A DNA stretch of 64,000 bases. Origin: Candidatus Rokuibacteriota bacterium (GTDB lineage Bacteria; Methylomirabilota; Methylomirabilia; Rokubacteriales; CSP1-6). Positions within the stretch are counted from its first letter, which is position 1. Each line of letters opens with the position of its first letter. The stretch is taken from positions 62,001 to 126,000 of the forward strand of contig QHSU01000062.1 in NCBI GenBank assembly GCA_003220535.1. The letters run 5' to 3'. The position numbers and the translations under genes were made by a program. Of the stretch, positions 42,545 through 51,647 are shown piece after piece. Under the pieces are notes generated by a model. It saw only the letters and a program-made list of their open reading frames with translations. It did no database searches and was not told the DNA's origin.

Positions 42545-43531
42545 ATGTCGATGCCGAGACGTCTCGCGCTACTGCCAGGCCTGCTCGTGCTCGTCGCTGC
42601 GAGTGCGCTGGGCGCCGGCGCCGCCGACGACCCGCTCGCGCGTGGACTGGTCGCGATTCACAGCATGGCGGGCTGCTACCTGGTCGACTACAGCTACGTC
42701 GAGATCGAAAGCCTCCAGCCGGGCTACGCCCGAGACGCGCGCGTCTACGACGTCAACCGGGACAAGTCCGTGAAGGAGTGGATCACCGCCGAGGTGCTGT
42801 CGCCGCGCCGTGTGCGGCTCCAGCGCATTCTGTTCTTCACCGACCTCCGCGGCACGGTCCGGGACGGCAGCGAGATCAAGCACCAGACGGAGGACTGGGA
42901 GTACGACGCGCCGTTCCTCTACGAGTTCGTCGCGCCCCGGACCTGGCAGGTGCGAGACCTGAAGCCGACGCCGGGGCTCTGGACGCGGCGGGTCACGAAC
43001 CTCGACGACGGGTTGCGCTACCAGTGCGCGGCGCGCTGGATGGGCGACACGGCCTATCCCGAGTGGTCGTGCTCGAACTATGCGCCCATTCCCGGCCGCG
43101 AGACCCGCGACATGCGCCGCGTCGACTACGACGCGCTCGAGCGGACCACGCGCATCATCGCGTACGGCCAGAGCTGGCTCGAGCGTCAGGACAACGTCAA
43201 GACCATCCACCGTGACGGAGTGCGCACGCGGCTGGCCCGGGAAGTCGGGAAAAACTGGTCGGTGCGGCTTCCGGAGTCCGAGTGCGAGGCCGCTCGGGCG
43301 TTCGCCCGGCCGCGTCAGGCGTTCTGGCGTGTGTTGCGGGAGGTGTGGGACGAGGTCCTGACCGGCGCCGCCCCTTTCATCGAGAAGGCGCCGGCCGGCC
43401 AACCGCCACGCTTCGTGAAGATGAACGAGGTCGAGGAGGACTACGTCGGCCGCGATCTCTCCGATCCGGCGCTCAGCCGGCCGGCCCGCGACCGCATCCT
43501 GAAGGTCATCGAGGCGTATCGCGGGCCGTAG
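42545..43531 (+). CDS. Secreted protein resembling DUF6607
   Basis: Exported protein of 328 aa: MSMPRRLALLPGLLVLVAAS is a Sec signal peptide with cleavage near ALGAGA. The mature protein starts with MAGCYLVDYSYVEIESLQPG, YDVNRDKSVKEWITAE and LQRILFFTDL, then a WEYDAPFLYEF segment; this matches my memory of DUF6607, whose function is unknown. Cysteines in AGCY, RYQCAAR, WSCSN and SECEAAR may form disulphides in the periplasm. It is followed by a patch of gene remnants. Certainty about the family is moderate. Confidence 0.68.
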   Translation: MSMPRRLALLPGLLVLVAASALGAGAADDPLARGLVAIHSMAGCYLVDYSYVEIESLQPGYARDARVYDVNRDKSVKEWITAEVLSPRRVRLQRILFFTDLRGTVRDGSEIKHQTEDWEYDAPFLYEFVAPRTWQVRDLKPTPGLWTRRVTNLDDGLRYQCAARWMGDTAYPEWSCSNYAPIPGRETRDMRRVDYDALERTTRIIAYGQSWLERQDNVKTIHRDGVRTRLAREVGKNWSVRLPESECEAARAFARPRQAFWRVLREVWDEVLTGAAPFIEKAPAGQPPRFVKMNEVEEDYVGRDLSDPALSRPARDRILKVIEAYRGP

Positions 43532-43611
43532 CCGACGACGCGCGCCACGTAATCGTCGGCGAGGTGTCATCTCGGTGTAGCGCTGGGAACGCATACTTGG
43601 CCGGTCAGGCC

Positions 43612-43814
43612 GTGCGGCGCGTCCTCGTCGCTTCGATCATCCTGACCGTGCTCGTGGCGGCGCCCCCGGTCGCCGCGGAGGCGCCGACCGTCGTCGTGGA
43701 GGAGAAGATTGGTCGCGCCAGCCGGAGGGCAAGACCGCGATCTCGGACGGCTGGACGGGTCACAACGGGGGAAGCCCGAAGTACGAGTTCACGGTGGTCG
43801 CCGAGGGGGCATGA
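43612..43814 (+). pseudogene. Frameshifted remnant of a small exported protein
   Basis: A GTG opens VRRVLVASIILTVLVAAPPV, a good signal peptide, followed by EAPTVVVEEKIG. After that the coding sense moves to another frame, reading QPEGKTAISDGWTGHNGGSP then KYEFTVVAEGA and a stop. The shift lies near 43710-43720. Family unknown; the second part has the composition of a beta-rich secreted domain. It ends next to the LpxH-like fragment. Confidence 0.5.
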
Positions 43815-44010
43815 GGTTGCCGAGCTGCAGATCGCAGAAGCGGCGCAGGTACTCGTCGTGGTTGCCGGGGATCAGCGTCACACTCGCCCCGGCGCGCGCC
43901 TTGGACAGCACCTTGCGGACGACGTCGGTGTGGATCTGCGGCCAGTGCGGCGTGTGTCGGAGCTGCCAGAAGTCGATGATGTCGCCGACCCGGTAGAGGT
44001 AGTCGCACTG
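43815..44010 (-). pseudogene. Internal fragment of an LpxH-like / UDP-2,3-diacylglucosamine diphosphatase-type metallophosphoesterase
   Basis: The minus strand reads YRHQCDYLYRVGDIIDFWQL then HTDVVRKVLSKARAGASVTL and IPGNHDEYLRRFCDLQLGNL. VGDIIDFW and PGNHDE are metal-binding motifs II and III of LpxH-type calcineurin-like phosphoesterases. The first motif (DxH) and the C-terminal two-thirds are missing on both sides, so this is only a 65-codon fragment. A partial piece of the N-terminus may persist in other frames at 44010-44050. Confidence 0.75.
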
Positions 44011-44122
44011 GTGGCGATATCACGATGTCGACCGGGCAGCCGAAATGTCACGGCCCTGTGATGGAGTGAGAACGGAGCGTGCCGCGGGGCCTCGCGGGGG
44101 AGGCCTGGGTCGTGCGCCGGTT

Positions 44123-45205
44123 CTATCCCAGGTGAGCGACGCGGGGCGCCACCTGCTCGGTCAAGAGTCGCAGGCTTTCGTGATCCCAGCCGGCGTCGTC
44201 CGAGTCGGTGGTGATCGCCAGCAGCGTGCCGAAGCCGCCGCTTTCGTCGTACAGCTGATGGATCTTGTCCGCGCACTCGCGGGGATCGCCGACGATCCAG
44301 ACGTTCTCCATCAAGTAGTCGACGGTGACGGCCTCGTCGGGCATCGATGACTCGAGCTTGGTCGACGCCATCTGGATGGTGCCCAGTCGGTTGGGGCGCT
44401 GGTGCCGGATGTAGTTCCGCCCGAGCACGGCCCGCGCCCGTTCGCGCGCCATCGCCCCCGTCGGCGCGACGAGGATGTCGCGCGCGATGCGCCACTGGCT
44501 CCGCTTCGCCGGCCGTCCGGCGCTCTGGGCGCCGTCTTCGACCAGTCGCCAGTGCGCGCTGAGATACGGGCGGGACAGGAGCGAGCTCGACATGGGGATC
44601 CAGCCACGCTCGCCCGCCATCCGCATCGAATGGGAGTTGGGCGTGCTGGCCGCCACGGCGATGGGCGGATGCGGCTGCTGATACGGCTTCATGTAGTAGC
44701 CGCGATCTTTCCGCGGGTCGAACACGGGAGTGTCGATGTCGAAGAATGCGCCGTGATACGTGAACGGTCCTTCGGACGCCCAGAGCTTGAGCACGACGTC
44801 CAGCACTTCGGCCGAGCGCGCCCGCACGGCCGTGGGGTTCGTGTGGTCCAGACCCAGCAGCGCGAGATCGGTGGGGATACCACCCCCACCGATCCCCCAC
44901 TGAAAACGGCCGCGCGCCATGTGGTCGAGCATGGCGACGCGGTGCGCCAGGTACACGGGGTTGTGCAGAGCCAGGAGCGTCACGCCGGTTCCGAGCCGCA
45001 CGTTCCTGGTCAGCGCCAGAGCCTTGGCGATGAGCAAATCGGGGGCCGGTGCGTTTTCCCATCGCTCCGTCAGATGCTCACCCACCCAGGCTTCACGAAA
45101 GCCGAGCTGATCGGCCAGGACGATCTGATCGATGTCCCGGTCGTAGGCGTCGGCAAACGCGCGATCGGGCGGATGCAGCGGCATCATGAACAGACCAAAG
45201 TGCAT
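44123..45205 (-). CDS. LLM-class flavin-dependent oxidoreductase
   Basis: Luciferase-like monooxygenase, 360 aa: MHFGLFMMPLHPPDRAFADA, FREAWVGEHLTERWENAPAP, VRLGTGVTLLALHNPVYLAH, GRFQWGIGGGGIPTDLALLG. This resembles the limonene/alkanal monooxygenase branch. The ATG at 45205 comes 17 nt after the stop of the upstream hydrolase. It is the last gene of a four-gene minus-strand operon (amidohydrolase 47550, MmgE/PrpD 46149, hydrolase 45223, this gene), likely a catabolic pathway. Confidence 0.88.
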   Translation of the reverse strand: MHFGLFMMPLHPPDRAFADAYDRDIDQIVLADQLGFREAWVGEHLTERWENAPAPDLLIAKALALTRNVRLGTGVTLLALHNPVYLAHRVAMLDHMARGRFQWGIGGGGIPTDLALLGLDHTNPTAVRARSAEVLDVVLKLWASEGPFTYHGAFFDIDTPVFDPRKDRGYYMKPYQQPHPPIAVAASTPNSHSMRMAGERGWIPMSSSLLSRPYLSAHWRLVEDGAQSAGRPAKRSQWRIARDILVAPTGAMARERARAVLGRNYIRHQRPNRLGTIQMASTKLESSMPDEAVTVDYLMENVWIVGDPRECADKIHQLYDESGGFGTLLAITTDSDDAGWDHESLRLLTEQVAPRVAHLG

Positions 45206-45222
45206 ACGAGACGCGCTCGGCC

Positions 45223-46077
45223 TTACCGGATCTGCTTGTGCACGAACTCGATGATCATGTCGATCGCGCGATTGGACGGCGGCGAGCCCGCCTTGCGCAT
45301 GATGAAGCCCTGTCCCTCACCGTCGAACAGCTCGAGATCGACGACGCCGCCCGCCTTGCGGTAGGCCGCGACGAAACGATCGAGATGGGGTCGGGGATGC
45401 GCCTGGTCCTCGGTGCCTTGCAGGTAGAGCACGGGCGGCAGCTGAACCTTTTCGCCGCGCTCGAGTGCCTGCGCCGGGGCGCCTTCGGCCATCGCGTCCT
45501 CGGTCCCCCAGTACGCGTCGTGGCACGGCAGCACTTCGTCCACCAGCGCCGGATACGGCTGACCCTTGGCCTTGAGCTCCTTCGCGTAGCGGTACCGGCC
45601 GAGCGGGTCGATGACGGGCGAGGTCATGATCACGCAGCGCACGGTGGCGTCGACGGCGGGCGTCGCCGCCAACGGCAGCGCGCCGTAGCGCGAGTCGAAT
45701 GGCCGCATGCCCAGCAGCATCGCCTGGTGGCCACCACTCGAATTGCCCATCGAGCCCACCATGTCAGGGCGGCTCCTGAGCTCAGCGGCTCGCGCCTTGA
45801 GCCAGCGAATCGCGTAGTGGATGTCCTGGAACGAGGCGGGATATGGCGCCACCGGCGGCTGCCGCCAGTCGAGGGCGGCCACGATCACCCCGCTCTTGGC
45901 CAGCGGCTCGTGCATCACCTTGTCGCCGAGACGATCGGAGCGACACCAGGCACCGCCGTGGAGCTCGACCACGATGGGAAACGGCCCGGCGCCTTGCGGC
46001 CGGTAGAGGCGCGCGAGCTGCGGCGTGCCGGCATGACGGATGTACTCGACGTCCTCGACCTTGATCTCGTAGCTCAT
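45223..46077 (-). CDS. Alpha/beta-hydrolase (BD-FAE / carboxylesterase fold-3 type)
   Basis: Serine hydrolase of about 284 aa. Oxyanion motif ELHGGAWCRSDR, nucleophile GNSSGG, a probable acid in LQGTEDQAHP, and the late GQGF region. The start at 46077 has GAGGAGG 6-7 nt upstream; the frame extending to 46365 enters intergenic sequence. The protein lacks a signal peptide. It is third of four genes in the operon, and its job may be ester or lactone cleavage after oxygenation. The expected catalytic His is replaced or displaced (GEGQGFIM), so check activity. Confidence 0.82.
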   Translation of the reverse strand: MSYEIKVEDVEYIRHAGTPQLARLYRPQGAGPFPIVVELHGGAWCRSDRLGDKVMHEPLAKSGVIVAALDWRQPPVAPYPASFQDIHYAIRWLKARAAELRSRPDMVGSMGNSSGGHQAMLLGMRPFDSRYGALPLAATPAVDATVRCVIMTSPVIDPLGRYRYAKELKAKGQPYPALVDEVLPCHDAYWGTEDAMAEGAPAQALERGEKVQLPPVLYLQGTEDQAHPRPHLDRFVAAYRKAGGVVDLELFDGEGQGFIMRKAGSPPSNRAIDMIIEFVHKQIR

Positions 46078-46148
46078 GATGGCCTCCTCGCAGGATTCGG
46101 ACGCGGGCCGATCTGGGCCGACCCGTCGCTCTCGGCGGCAAACGTCCC

Positions 46149-47504
46149 TCAGCTCGGGCCCGGAGTCAAGAGCCGGGCGACGTCGGCCATGTCGGCCGCC
46201 TGCTCCAGGCCGCCGATCGCGTCGATGATGGCCGCCGCCGGCTGTGCGCCCAGGACCGAGGCCGTGTAGCGCCGGAACTTCTCGCAGACTTCGTCCCACG
46301 TGAACGGGTTGGACGGCGAGCCCTTGTGGGGGCGCGTGCGCAACGTGTGGCGCTGGCCCGCCCACTCGATGAGGATCTCGGCCGGCCAGACGCCTGGCGT
46401 GTCGTCATGCCCCGCCTCCAGCGGCTCGAGCTCGATCCGGCGGGCCAGGTCACGCACGACCGGGTCGGACACGGCGTCATCGTTGTAGACGAGCGGATTC
46501 GACATGTCGCGGGTCAGCACCACCGCCGTCGTGAACGGGAGGCTGTACTGCCCGCCCAGAACGTCCTGGGGCGCACGCGCCGCGTGGCGCTCTTCCATGA
46601 TCTGCGGCGCACCACGAATCACCACGCGGGTGATCTTCCCGGGAACGAGTGGATGCTCACGCTTGAAACGCTGGATCGCCTCGACCACGGCCTGGTGCGT
46701 GACGTGGGTCGCGTAGGACTTCAGTGACGGCGGCTCGATGACCCAGTCGGTCCCGAGACCTTCGAGGAGCTTCTCCATCCGGGGCGGCGTCGAGAAGGCG
46801 TTGAAGTAACCGGAGCGACCCTCGAGGACCGTCGCCGGGCCGCGCACGCCCTGCCGCGCGAGCAATGCGCTCTCCAGCCCCAGCTGGCCGGCGCGCCCGA
46901 GGTGCAGCCGCTTCGTGTCGCCGCCGCTCCACGCGAACTCGAGAAGGCCGGCGCTCGACGAGCCCGCGATGCCGAGCGCGCTGGCCAGCCGCTCCTCGTC
47001 GAAGCCGTAGAGCTTGCCCACGGCGGCGGCCGCGCCGAACGGCCCCTGCGTGCCCGGGTTGTGGAACCCCCGCACCGTCTCCAGGCCGACGGCCGTGCGC
47101 GCGATCCGGGCGGACACCTCGAAGCCCACGGCCAGTGCGGTGAGGAACGCGGCGCCGTCGAACCGCTCCCGCTGACACACCGCCAGCGCCGCCGGCAACA
47201 CGGTGCCGCTCGCGTGCGACCCGGTGAGCGGCTCGCACTCGAACGCGCCGATGAGCACCCCGTTGGCGAGCGCGGCCCGGGAGACGTCCGTCCGCCAATC
47301 CTGGTGAATGACGGACGCCTCGGGCGTGCCACCGAGCGCCCGGACCACCGCCACGATTCGCTGAGCCCATGGCTGCCCGGCCCCCACGAAGCCGGCGCCG
47401 ATCGTGTCGACGACGGTGATCTTGAGGTTGTCGACCAGGCCGCGCGGCAGATCGGTGAATTTCGTCTGCGCCACGAATCGGGCCAGCGCGCGCGTCTCGT
47501 TCAT
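46149..47504 (-). CDS. MmgE/PrpD-family protein
   Basis: Member of the 2-methylcitrate dehydratase (MmgE/PrpD) superfamily, 451 aa, also including cis-aconitate decarboxylase and iminodisuccinate epimerase. Landmarks: VVDTIGAGFVGAGQPW, ANGVLIGAFECEPLTGSHAS, GFEVSARIARTA, GFHNPGTQGPFGAAAAVGKL, and LKSYATHVTHQAVVEAI. Members dehydrate, epimerise or decarboxylate small tricarboxylic acids. It is the second gene of the operon, 46 nt after the amidohydrolase. Confidence 0.87.
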   Translation of the reverse strand: MNETRALARFVAQTKFTDLPRGLVDNLKITVVDTIGAGFVGAGQPWAQRIVAVVRALGGTPEASVIHQDWRTDVSRAALANGVLIGAFECEPLTGSHASGTVLPAALAVCQRERFDGAAFLTALAVGFEVSARIARTAVGLETVRGFHNPGTQGPFGAAAAVGKLYGFDEERLASALGIAGSSSAGLLEFAWSGGDTKRLHLGRAGQLGLESALLARQGVRGPATVLEGRSGYFNAFSTPPRMEKLLEGLGTDWVIEPPSLKSYATHVTHQAVVEAIQRFKREHPLVPGKITRVVIRGAPQIMEERHAARAPQDVLGGQYSLPFTTAVVLTRDMSNPLVYNDDAVSDPVVRDLARRIELEPLEAGHDDTPGVWPAEILIEWAGQRHTLRTRPHKGSPSNPFTWDEVCEKFRRYTASVLGAQPAAAIIDAIGGLEQAADMADVARLLTPGPS

Positions 47505-47549
47505 GCCCGTCGCGACCGACGGATTCTCCGCGGTCCTGAAGGCGCCCGG

Positions 47550-48677
47550 CTACAGCAGGCCGTAGAGCTTCCCGGCGTTCGTGCAGACGATCTTGCGCTG
47601 CACCGCCGGGCTGACCGACCCGAGGTCCTCGGCGATCCACTTCTGCGAGTCGGGCCAGATCCCGTCGGGGTGCGGATAGTCCGAGCCCCACATGATGTTG
47701 TCCTCGCCGATGAGCGGGATCATGGTGGCCACCGACGGCTCATGCTGGTACGTCGAGTAGCCCTGACGGCGCCAGAGCTCGCTGGGCTTCGCCGAGAGGT
47801 TGAGCTGGTAGTAGCGGTCGTCGTACTCCTCGTCCATCCGATCGAGGACGTAGGGAAGCCAGCCCACCCCGGCCTCACCGAGCACGAACTTGAACCCCGG
47901 GAATCGGTCGAGCGCGCCCGAGAACACGATGCTGGCCAGGAACTCGGCGGCGGCGATCTGGAACATCGTCGTGCGCGTGGCGCGATAGCGTAAGTTGTAC
48001 TCCTTCGCCATCGCCTCGTCCGCCGGCTCTCGCACGGGGTAGCCGACCGTGTGGAAGGAGATCGGGATCCGGCAATCCTGCGCCGCTTCCCACAGGGGGT
48101 CCCAGGCGCCGTGCCAGATGGGATAGACGGCGGTGCCCACGGCGAAGTCGGCGCCCCGGAGGCCCAGGCCGGCCACCCGGCGCAGCTCTGCCGCGGCCGC
48201 CTGCGGGTCGTGATTGGGAAGACACGCCAGGCCGACGAAGCGCCCCGGGTCGGTCTTGCAGAAATCGCCCGCCCACGTGTTGTAGATTTCGTAGACGACC
48301 TGCATCAGCTCCGGGTCGCGGAGGCGCTGGCCGATGCCGAGGATGCCGTACATCACCTCGGCGTCGACCCCGTCGAGCACCTGGTCCTTGCGGCGCAACG
48401 CGGGGGTGGTGGGGTGCGGGCCGCCTTCGTAGAAGCCGACCTCGAACATCTTCTCGACGTGCTTCGAGAAGCCGCGCTGCACGCGGTCAAAGCCGAAGCC
48501 GAGGCCACCGAAGACACCGAGCTCCTTGTCTTCCGCGTACCAGCGGGGCCCGTCCGTGCTCTCGCGCACCTGAGGAACCTGGTCGCGCCACTTCGCGGGC
48601 GCGTTCCTGGTCCAGAGATCGCCGGGCATCCAGGTCATGTCGATGTGACAGTCGGCGGAAATGATGCGGTAGTCCAT
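47550..48677 (-). CDS. TIM-barrel amidohydrolase (Amidohydro_2, ACMSD-like)
   Basis: 375-aa metal-dependent hydrolase: ISADCHIDMTWMPGDLWTRN (D-x-H site), YEIYNTWAGDFCKTDPGRFV, IPISFHTVGYPV, FVLGEAGVGWLPYVLDRMDE and the metal Asp in IMWGSDYPHPDGIWP. It belongs to the same paralogous group as 34318 and 36483 (shared WGSD-[FY]-PH core and N-D-W/NTW helix). It leads the four-gene minus operon. The start region follows a reverse-oriented copy of the dispersed repeat (48729-48807), like copy B before 36483. Confidence 0.86.
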   Translation of the reverse strand: MDYRIISADCHIDMTWMPGDLWTRNAPAKWRDQVPQVRESTDGPRWYAEDKELGVFGGLGFGFDRVQRGFSKHVEKMFEVGFYEGGPHPTTPALRRKDQVLDGVDAEVMYGILGIGQRLRDPELMQVVYEIYNTWAGDFCKTDPGRFVGLACLPNHDPQAAAAELRRVAGLGLRGADFAVGTAVYPIWHGAWDPLWEAAQDCRIPISFHTVGYPVREPADEAMAKEYNLRYRATRTTMFQIAAAEFLASIVFSGALDRFPGFKFVLGEAGVGWLPYVLDRMDEEYDDRYYQLNLSAKPSELWRRQGYSTYQHEPSVATMIPLIGEDNIMWGSDYPHPDGIWPDSQKWIAEDLGSVSPAVQRKIVCTNAGKLYGLL

Positions 48678-48728
48678 CAGCTTGACCTCAGTTTAGAGTC
48701 GCGCCTCGGTGGGGCTCTTCGGATGGCT

Positions 48729-48807
48729 CGCCTCGGGCCTGGGGGCCCCAGCCCCCGGGCGGCCCTGCGGCTCGCACTACGGCGCCGCGACGACCTGCAG
48801 CGCGCAC
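48729..48807 (-). repeat. Stop-to-start intergenic repeat, copy E (minus strand, partly duplicated)
   Basis: On the minus strand, first a short piece GTGCGCGCTGCAGGTCGTCG (48807-48788), then TAGTGCGAGCCGCAGGG, the palindrome GGGGGCTGGGGCCCCC and GGCCCGAGGC (down to 48729). Downstream towards the amidohydrolase the sequence GAGGCGCGACTCTAAACTGA recalls the ends of copies B and D. The middle is more diverged than in B to D. Confidence 0.75.
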
Positions 48808-48910
48808 CACCATAGTCTAGAGCGAGCGTTCACCGCTGGGTCCACCCAACGCGCGGAGTATACCGGACTTCCTGTCCCGCGCCGCTGCGAACGTGGCGCC
48901 ATGTGCTTGG

Positions 48911-48916
48911 TATCCT
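48911..48916 (+). promoter_or_regulatory. -10 box (TATCCT) of a leaderless molybdenum hydroxylase gene
   Basis: TATCCT ends 9 nt before the ATG at 48926; the arrangement TATCCTGTC...ATG repeats that before 13446. Confidence 0.45.
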
Positions 48917-48925
48917 GTCTCCGTC

Positions 48926-51259
48926 ATGACCAGCTTCGGCATCGGTGCGTCGGTCAAGCGCCGTGAGGATCTCCGGCTGCTGGCCGGGCGGGGCCGCTAC
49001 GCCGAAGACTGCGATGCGCCGGGCCAGGCCCACGCCGCGTTCGTGCGCTCGCCGTACGCGCACGCCGACGTGATCGCGATCGACGTCGAGCGCGCGTCGG
49101 CGATCACGGGCGTCCTCGGCATTTTCACCGGACGCGACCTCATCGCCGACGGCGTCGGCGCGATCCCGACGCTGATCGCCGAGCGCGGCGGTGGAATCCG
49201 GAGCCGCGACGGGTCGCCGTTCGCGGAGCCGCTCTGGTATCCGCTCGCGACCGACCGCGTGCGTCACGTCGGCGAGCCAGTCGCGATCGCGGTCGCGGCC
49301 ACGCCGGCGGAGGCGCGGGACGCCGCCGAGGCCGTGGCCGTGCGGTACGCGGAGCGGCCGGTGGTCGTCGACGCCGTCGCCGCCCTCGTCGACGGCGCGC
49401 CGCGGCTCCACGCGGGAATCGCGGGCAATCGCGCCTACGACTGGGAGTGCGGCGATTCCGAGGCCACCGCGCGCGCCCTCGCCACGGCCGCCCACGTCAC
49501 GCGGCTCACGCTCGTCGACAACCGGCTCGTCACCTGCTTCATGGAGCCGCGGGCGGCGCTCGCCGAGTGGGACGCGGGCGCCGGGCGCTACACGTTGCAC
49601 GCCGGGCTTCAGAGCGTGCACCAGCTGGCGACCAACCTCGCGCGCGTCCTGGGCGTCGCGGCGGGCCGGGTCCGCTGCGTGACCGGCGACGTCGGCGGCG
49701 GCTTCGGCTCGAAGATCCAGCTCTACGCCGAGTACGTCGCGCTCGCGTGGGCGGCGCGGCGCGTCGGCCGTCCGGTCAAGTGGGTCTCGAGCCGGTCCGA
49801 AGGCTTCGTCAGCGATGCCCAGTCGCGTGACCACGTGCTCGTGGGCGAGCTCGGGCTGGCGGCGACGGGTCACGTCACCGCGCTGCGCGTGCGCTCGACG
49901 TCGAACCTCGGCGCCTACGTCGCGCCGACGATCCCGATCTCGACGCTCTCCAACATGGAGCGGATGGTCTCCGGGCTCTACGCGATCCCGGCGATTCATC
50001 TGAGGGTCGAGGGGGCCTTCACCAACACCGTGCCGATCAACGTCTATCGCGGTGTGGGGCGCATCGAGTGCGTCTACACGGTGGAGCGGCTGATCGATCG
50101 CGCCGCGCGCGAGACCGGGCGCGACCCGGCGGCGCTCCGGCGCGCCAACATGGTCCGGGCGTTCCCGTATCGAACCGCGACCGGCGCGGTCTACGATTCG
50201 GGCGACTACGTCGCCCGGCTCGACGAGGCGATCGAGCGGGCCGACGCCACCGGATTCGCCGCGCGGCGTGCGGAGGCCGCGCGGCGTGGCCAGCTGCGCG
50301 GCCTGGGCCTGGGGCCGTACACCGAGGGCACCGGCGGGGTCCCGCAAGAGTTCGCCGAGGTGCGCGTGCTGCCCGAAGGCATCGTCGAGGTGCCGGTCGG
50401 CAGCAACTCACAGGGCCAGGGCCACGAGACCGTCTTCGCCCAGGTCGTCGCCGACCGGCTCGGCGTCCCGTTCGAGGCGGTCCGCATCGTCGCCGGCGAC
50501 ACCGACCGGGTGGCGAAGGGCGTGGGCACGTTCGCGTCCCGCTCGATGGTCAAGGCGGGCGGCGCCGCGGTCGAGGCCTCGGACGCCGTCGTCGCCGTGG
50601 GCACGACGATGGCGGCGCATCTGCTCGAGGCCGCCGCGACGGACATCGAGTACCGCGAGGGCGCGTTTCGTGTCGTCGGCACCGACCGGGCGATCGGGAT
50701 CTTCGAGGTCGCGCGCGCCGCCGCCGCGGGCAAGCTGCCGGCGGCCCTCGGCACCACGCTCGGCGCCGCCAGGATGCACGAGAACCCGGCGTTCGCGTTC
50801 GCCAACGGCTGCGAGGTGTGCGAGCTCGAGGTCGACCCCGAGACGGGTGCCGTCGAGATCGTCGCGTTGACCATGGTCGACGACTCCGGCCGCTCGGTGA
50901 ACCCGATGATCGTGCACGGCCAGATGCACGGTGCGGTGGCCCAGGGCATCGGTCAGGCGTTGACCGAGCGATGCGTCTACGACCCGGCGAGCGGACAGCT
51001 GCTGTCCGGCTCGTTCCTGGACTACGCGATTCCGCGCGCCGACGACCTTCCCGCGATCTCCGTCACCAGCCGCGACGTGCCGAGCCCGACGAACCCGCTC
51101 GGCGTCAAGGGCGCGGGCGAAGGCGGCACCGTCGGCGCGCCGGGCGCCGTCATCCACGCGATCCTGGATGCGCTCGCGCCACTCGGGGTGACGCACATCG
51201 ACATGCCGGCCACGCCCGAGCGCGTGTGGCAGGCGATCCAGAGCGCGTCATGGAGGTAG
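48926..51259 (+). CDS. Xanthine dehydrogenase / CO dehydrogenase-family molybdopterin-binding large subunit (orphan)
   Basis: Molybdenum hydroxylase large subunit of 777 aa. Start SVKRREDLRLLAGRGRYAED is the CoxL-type entry; HAAFVRSPYAHADV, GDVGGGFGSKIQLY, NVYRGVGRIECVYTVERLID, SNSQGQGHETVFAQ and the catalytic Glu region GAGEGGTVGAPGAV follow. The CO-specific active-site loop with Cys (A-Y-x-C-S-F-R) is absent; VYRGVGR suggests a generic aldehyde or N-heterocycle hydroxylase. The FAD (CoxM) and 2Fe-2S (CoxS) subunits are not within reach on either side, so it must pair with subunits elsewhere or be inactive. Confidence 0.9.
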   Translation: MTSFGIGASVKRREDLRLLAGRGRYAEDCDAPGQAHAAFVRSPYAHADVIAIDVERASAITGVLGIFTGRDLIADGVGAIPTLIAERGGGIRSRDGSPFAEPLWYPLATDRVRHVGEPVAIAVAATPAEARDAAEAVAVRYAERPVVVDAVAALVDGAPRLHAGIAGNRAYDWECGDSEATARALATAAHVTRLTLVDNRLVTCFMEPRAALAEWDAGAGRYTLHAGLQSVHQLATNLARVLGVAAGRVRCVTGDVGGGFGSKIQLYAEYVALAWAARRVGRPVKWVSSRSEGFVSDAQSRDHVLVGELGLAATGHVTALRVRSTSNLGAYVAPTIPISTLSNMERMVSGLYAIPAIHLRVEGAFTNTVPINVYRGVGRIECVYTVERLIDRAARETGRDPAALRRANMVRAFPYRTATGAVYDSGDYVARLDEAIERADATGFAARRAEAARRGQLRGLGLGPYTEGTGGVPQEFAEVRVLPEGIVEVPVGSNSQGQGHETVFAQVVADRLGVPFEAVRIVAGDTDRVAKGVGTFASRSMVKAGGAAVEASDAVVAVGTTMAAHLLEAAATDIEYREGAFRVVGTDRAIGIFEVARAAAAGKLPAALGTTLGAARMHENPAFAFANGCEVCELEVDPETGAVEIVALTMVDDSGRSVNPMIVHGQMHGAVAQGIGQALTERCVYDPASGQLLSGSFLDYAIPRADDLPAISVTSRDVPSPTNPLGVKGAGEGGTVGAPGAVIHAILDALAPLGVTHIDMPATPERVWQAIQSASWR

Positions 51260-51263
51260 CACG

Positions 51264-51647
51264 ATGGGCAGCGTGAGTGTTCGCTACATCGTCGATGACG
51301 TCGACACGGCGATCCGGTTCTACACCGAGCGCCTCGGCTTCGCGGTCACCATGCATCCCGGGCCCGGGTTCGCGCTCGTCTCCCGCGGCGATCTCCGTCT
51401 CTTGCTCAGCGCGCCGGGTGGCGGGGGAGGTGCCGGGCGCGACATGCCTGACGGTCGACGTCCCGAACCCGGCGGATGGAACCGGATTCAGATCGAGGTG
51501 GACGACCTCGCTCGGATGGTCGCGACGCTGAAGCAGGCCGGAACGAGGTTCCGCAACGACATCGTCACCGGCAACGGTGGCAAGCAGATCCTCCTCGAGG
51601 ATCCGGCCGGCAATCCGATCGAGCTGTTCGAGCCCGCTCGCCGCTGA
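51264..51647 (+). CDS. VOC/glyoxalase superfamily protein
   Basis: Vicinal-oxygen-chelate fold protein, 127 aa: VRYIVDDVDTAIRFYTERLG and IQIEVDDLARMVATLKQAG give two beta-alpha-beta repeats; the end LLEDPAGNPIELFEP carries a Glu metal ligand. The first-module metal residues (usually His/Gln) look absent, so a metal-free binding protein is possible. Gap of 4 nt from the large-subunit gene indicates one transcript. It abuts the DinB gene with a zero-base gap (convergent). Confidence 0.86.
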   Translation: MGSVSVRYIVDDVDTAIRFYTERLGFAVTMHPGPGFALVSRGDLRLLLSAPGGGGGAGRDMPDGRRPEPGGWNRIQIEVDDLARMVATLKQAGTRFRNDIVTGNGGKQILLEDPAGNPIELFEPARR

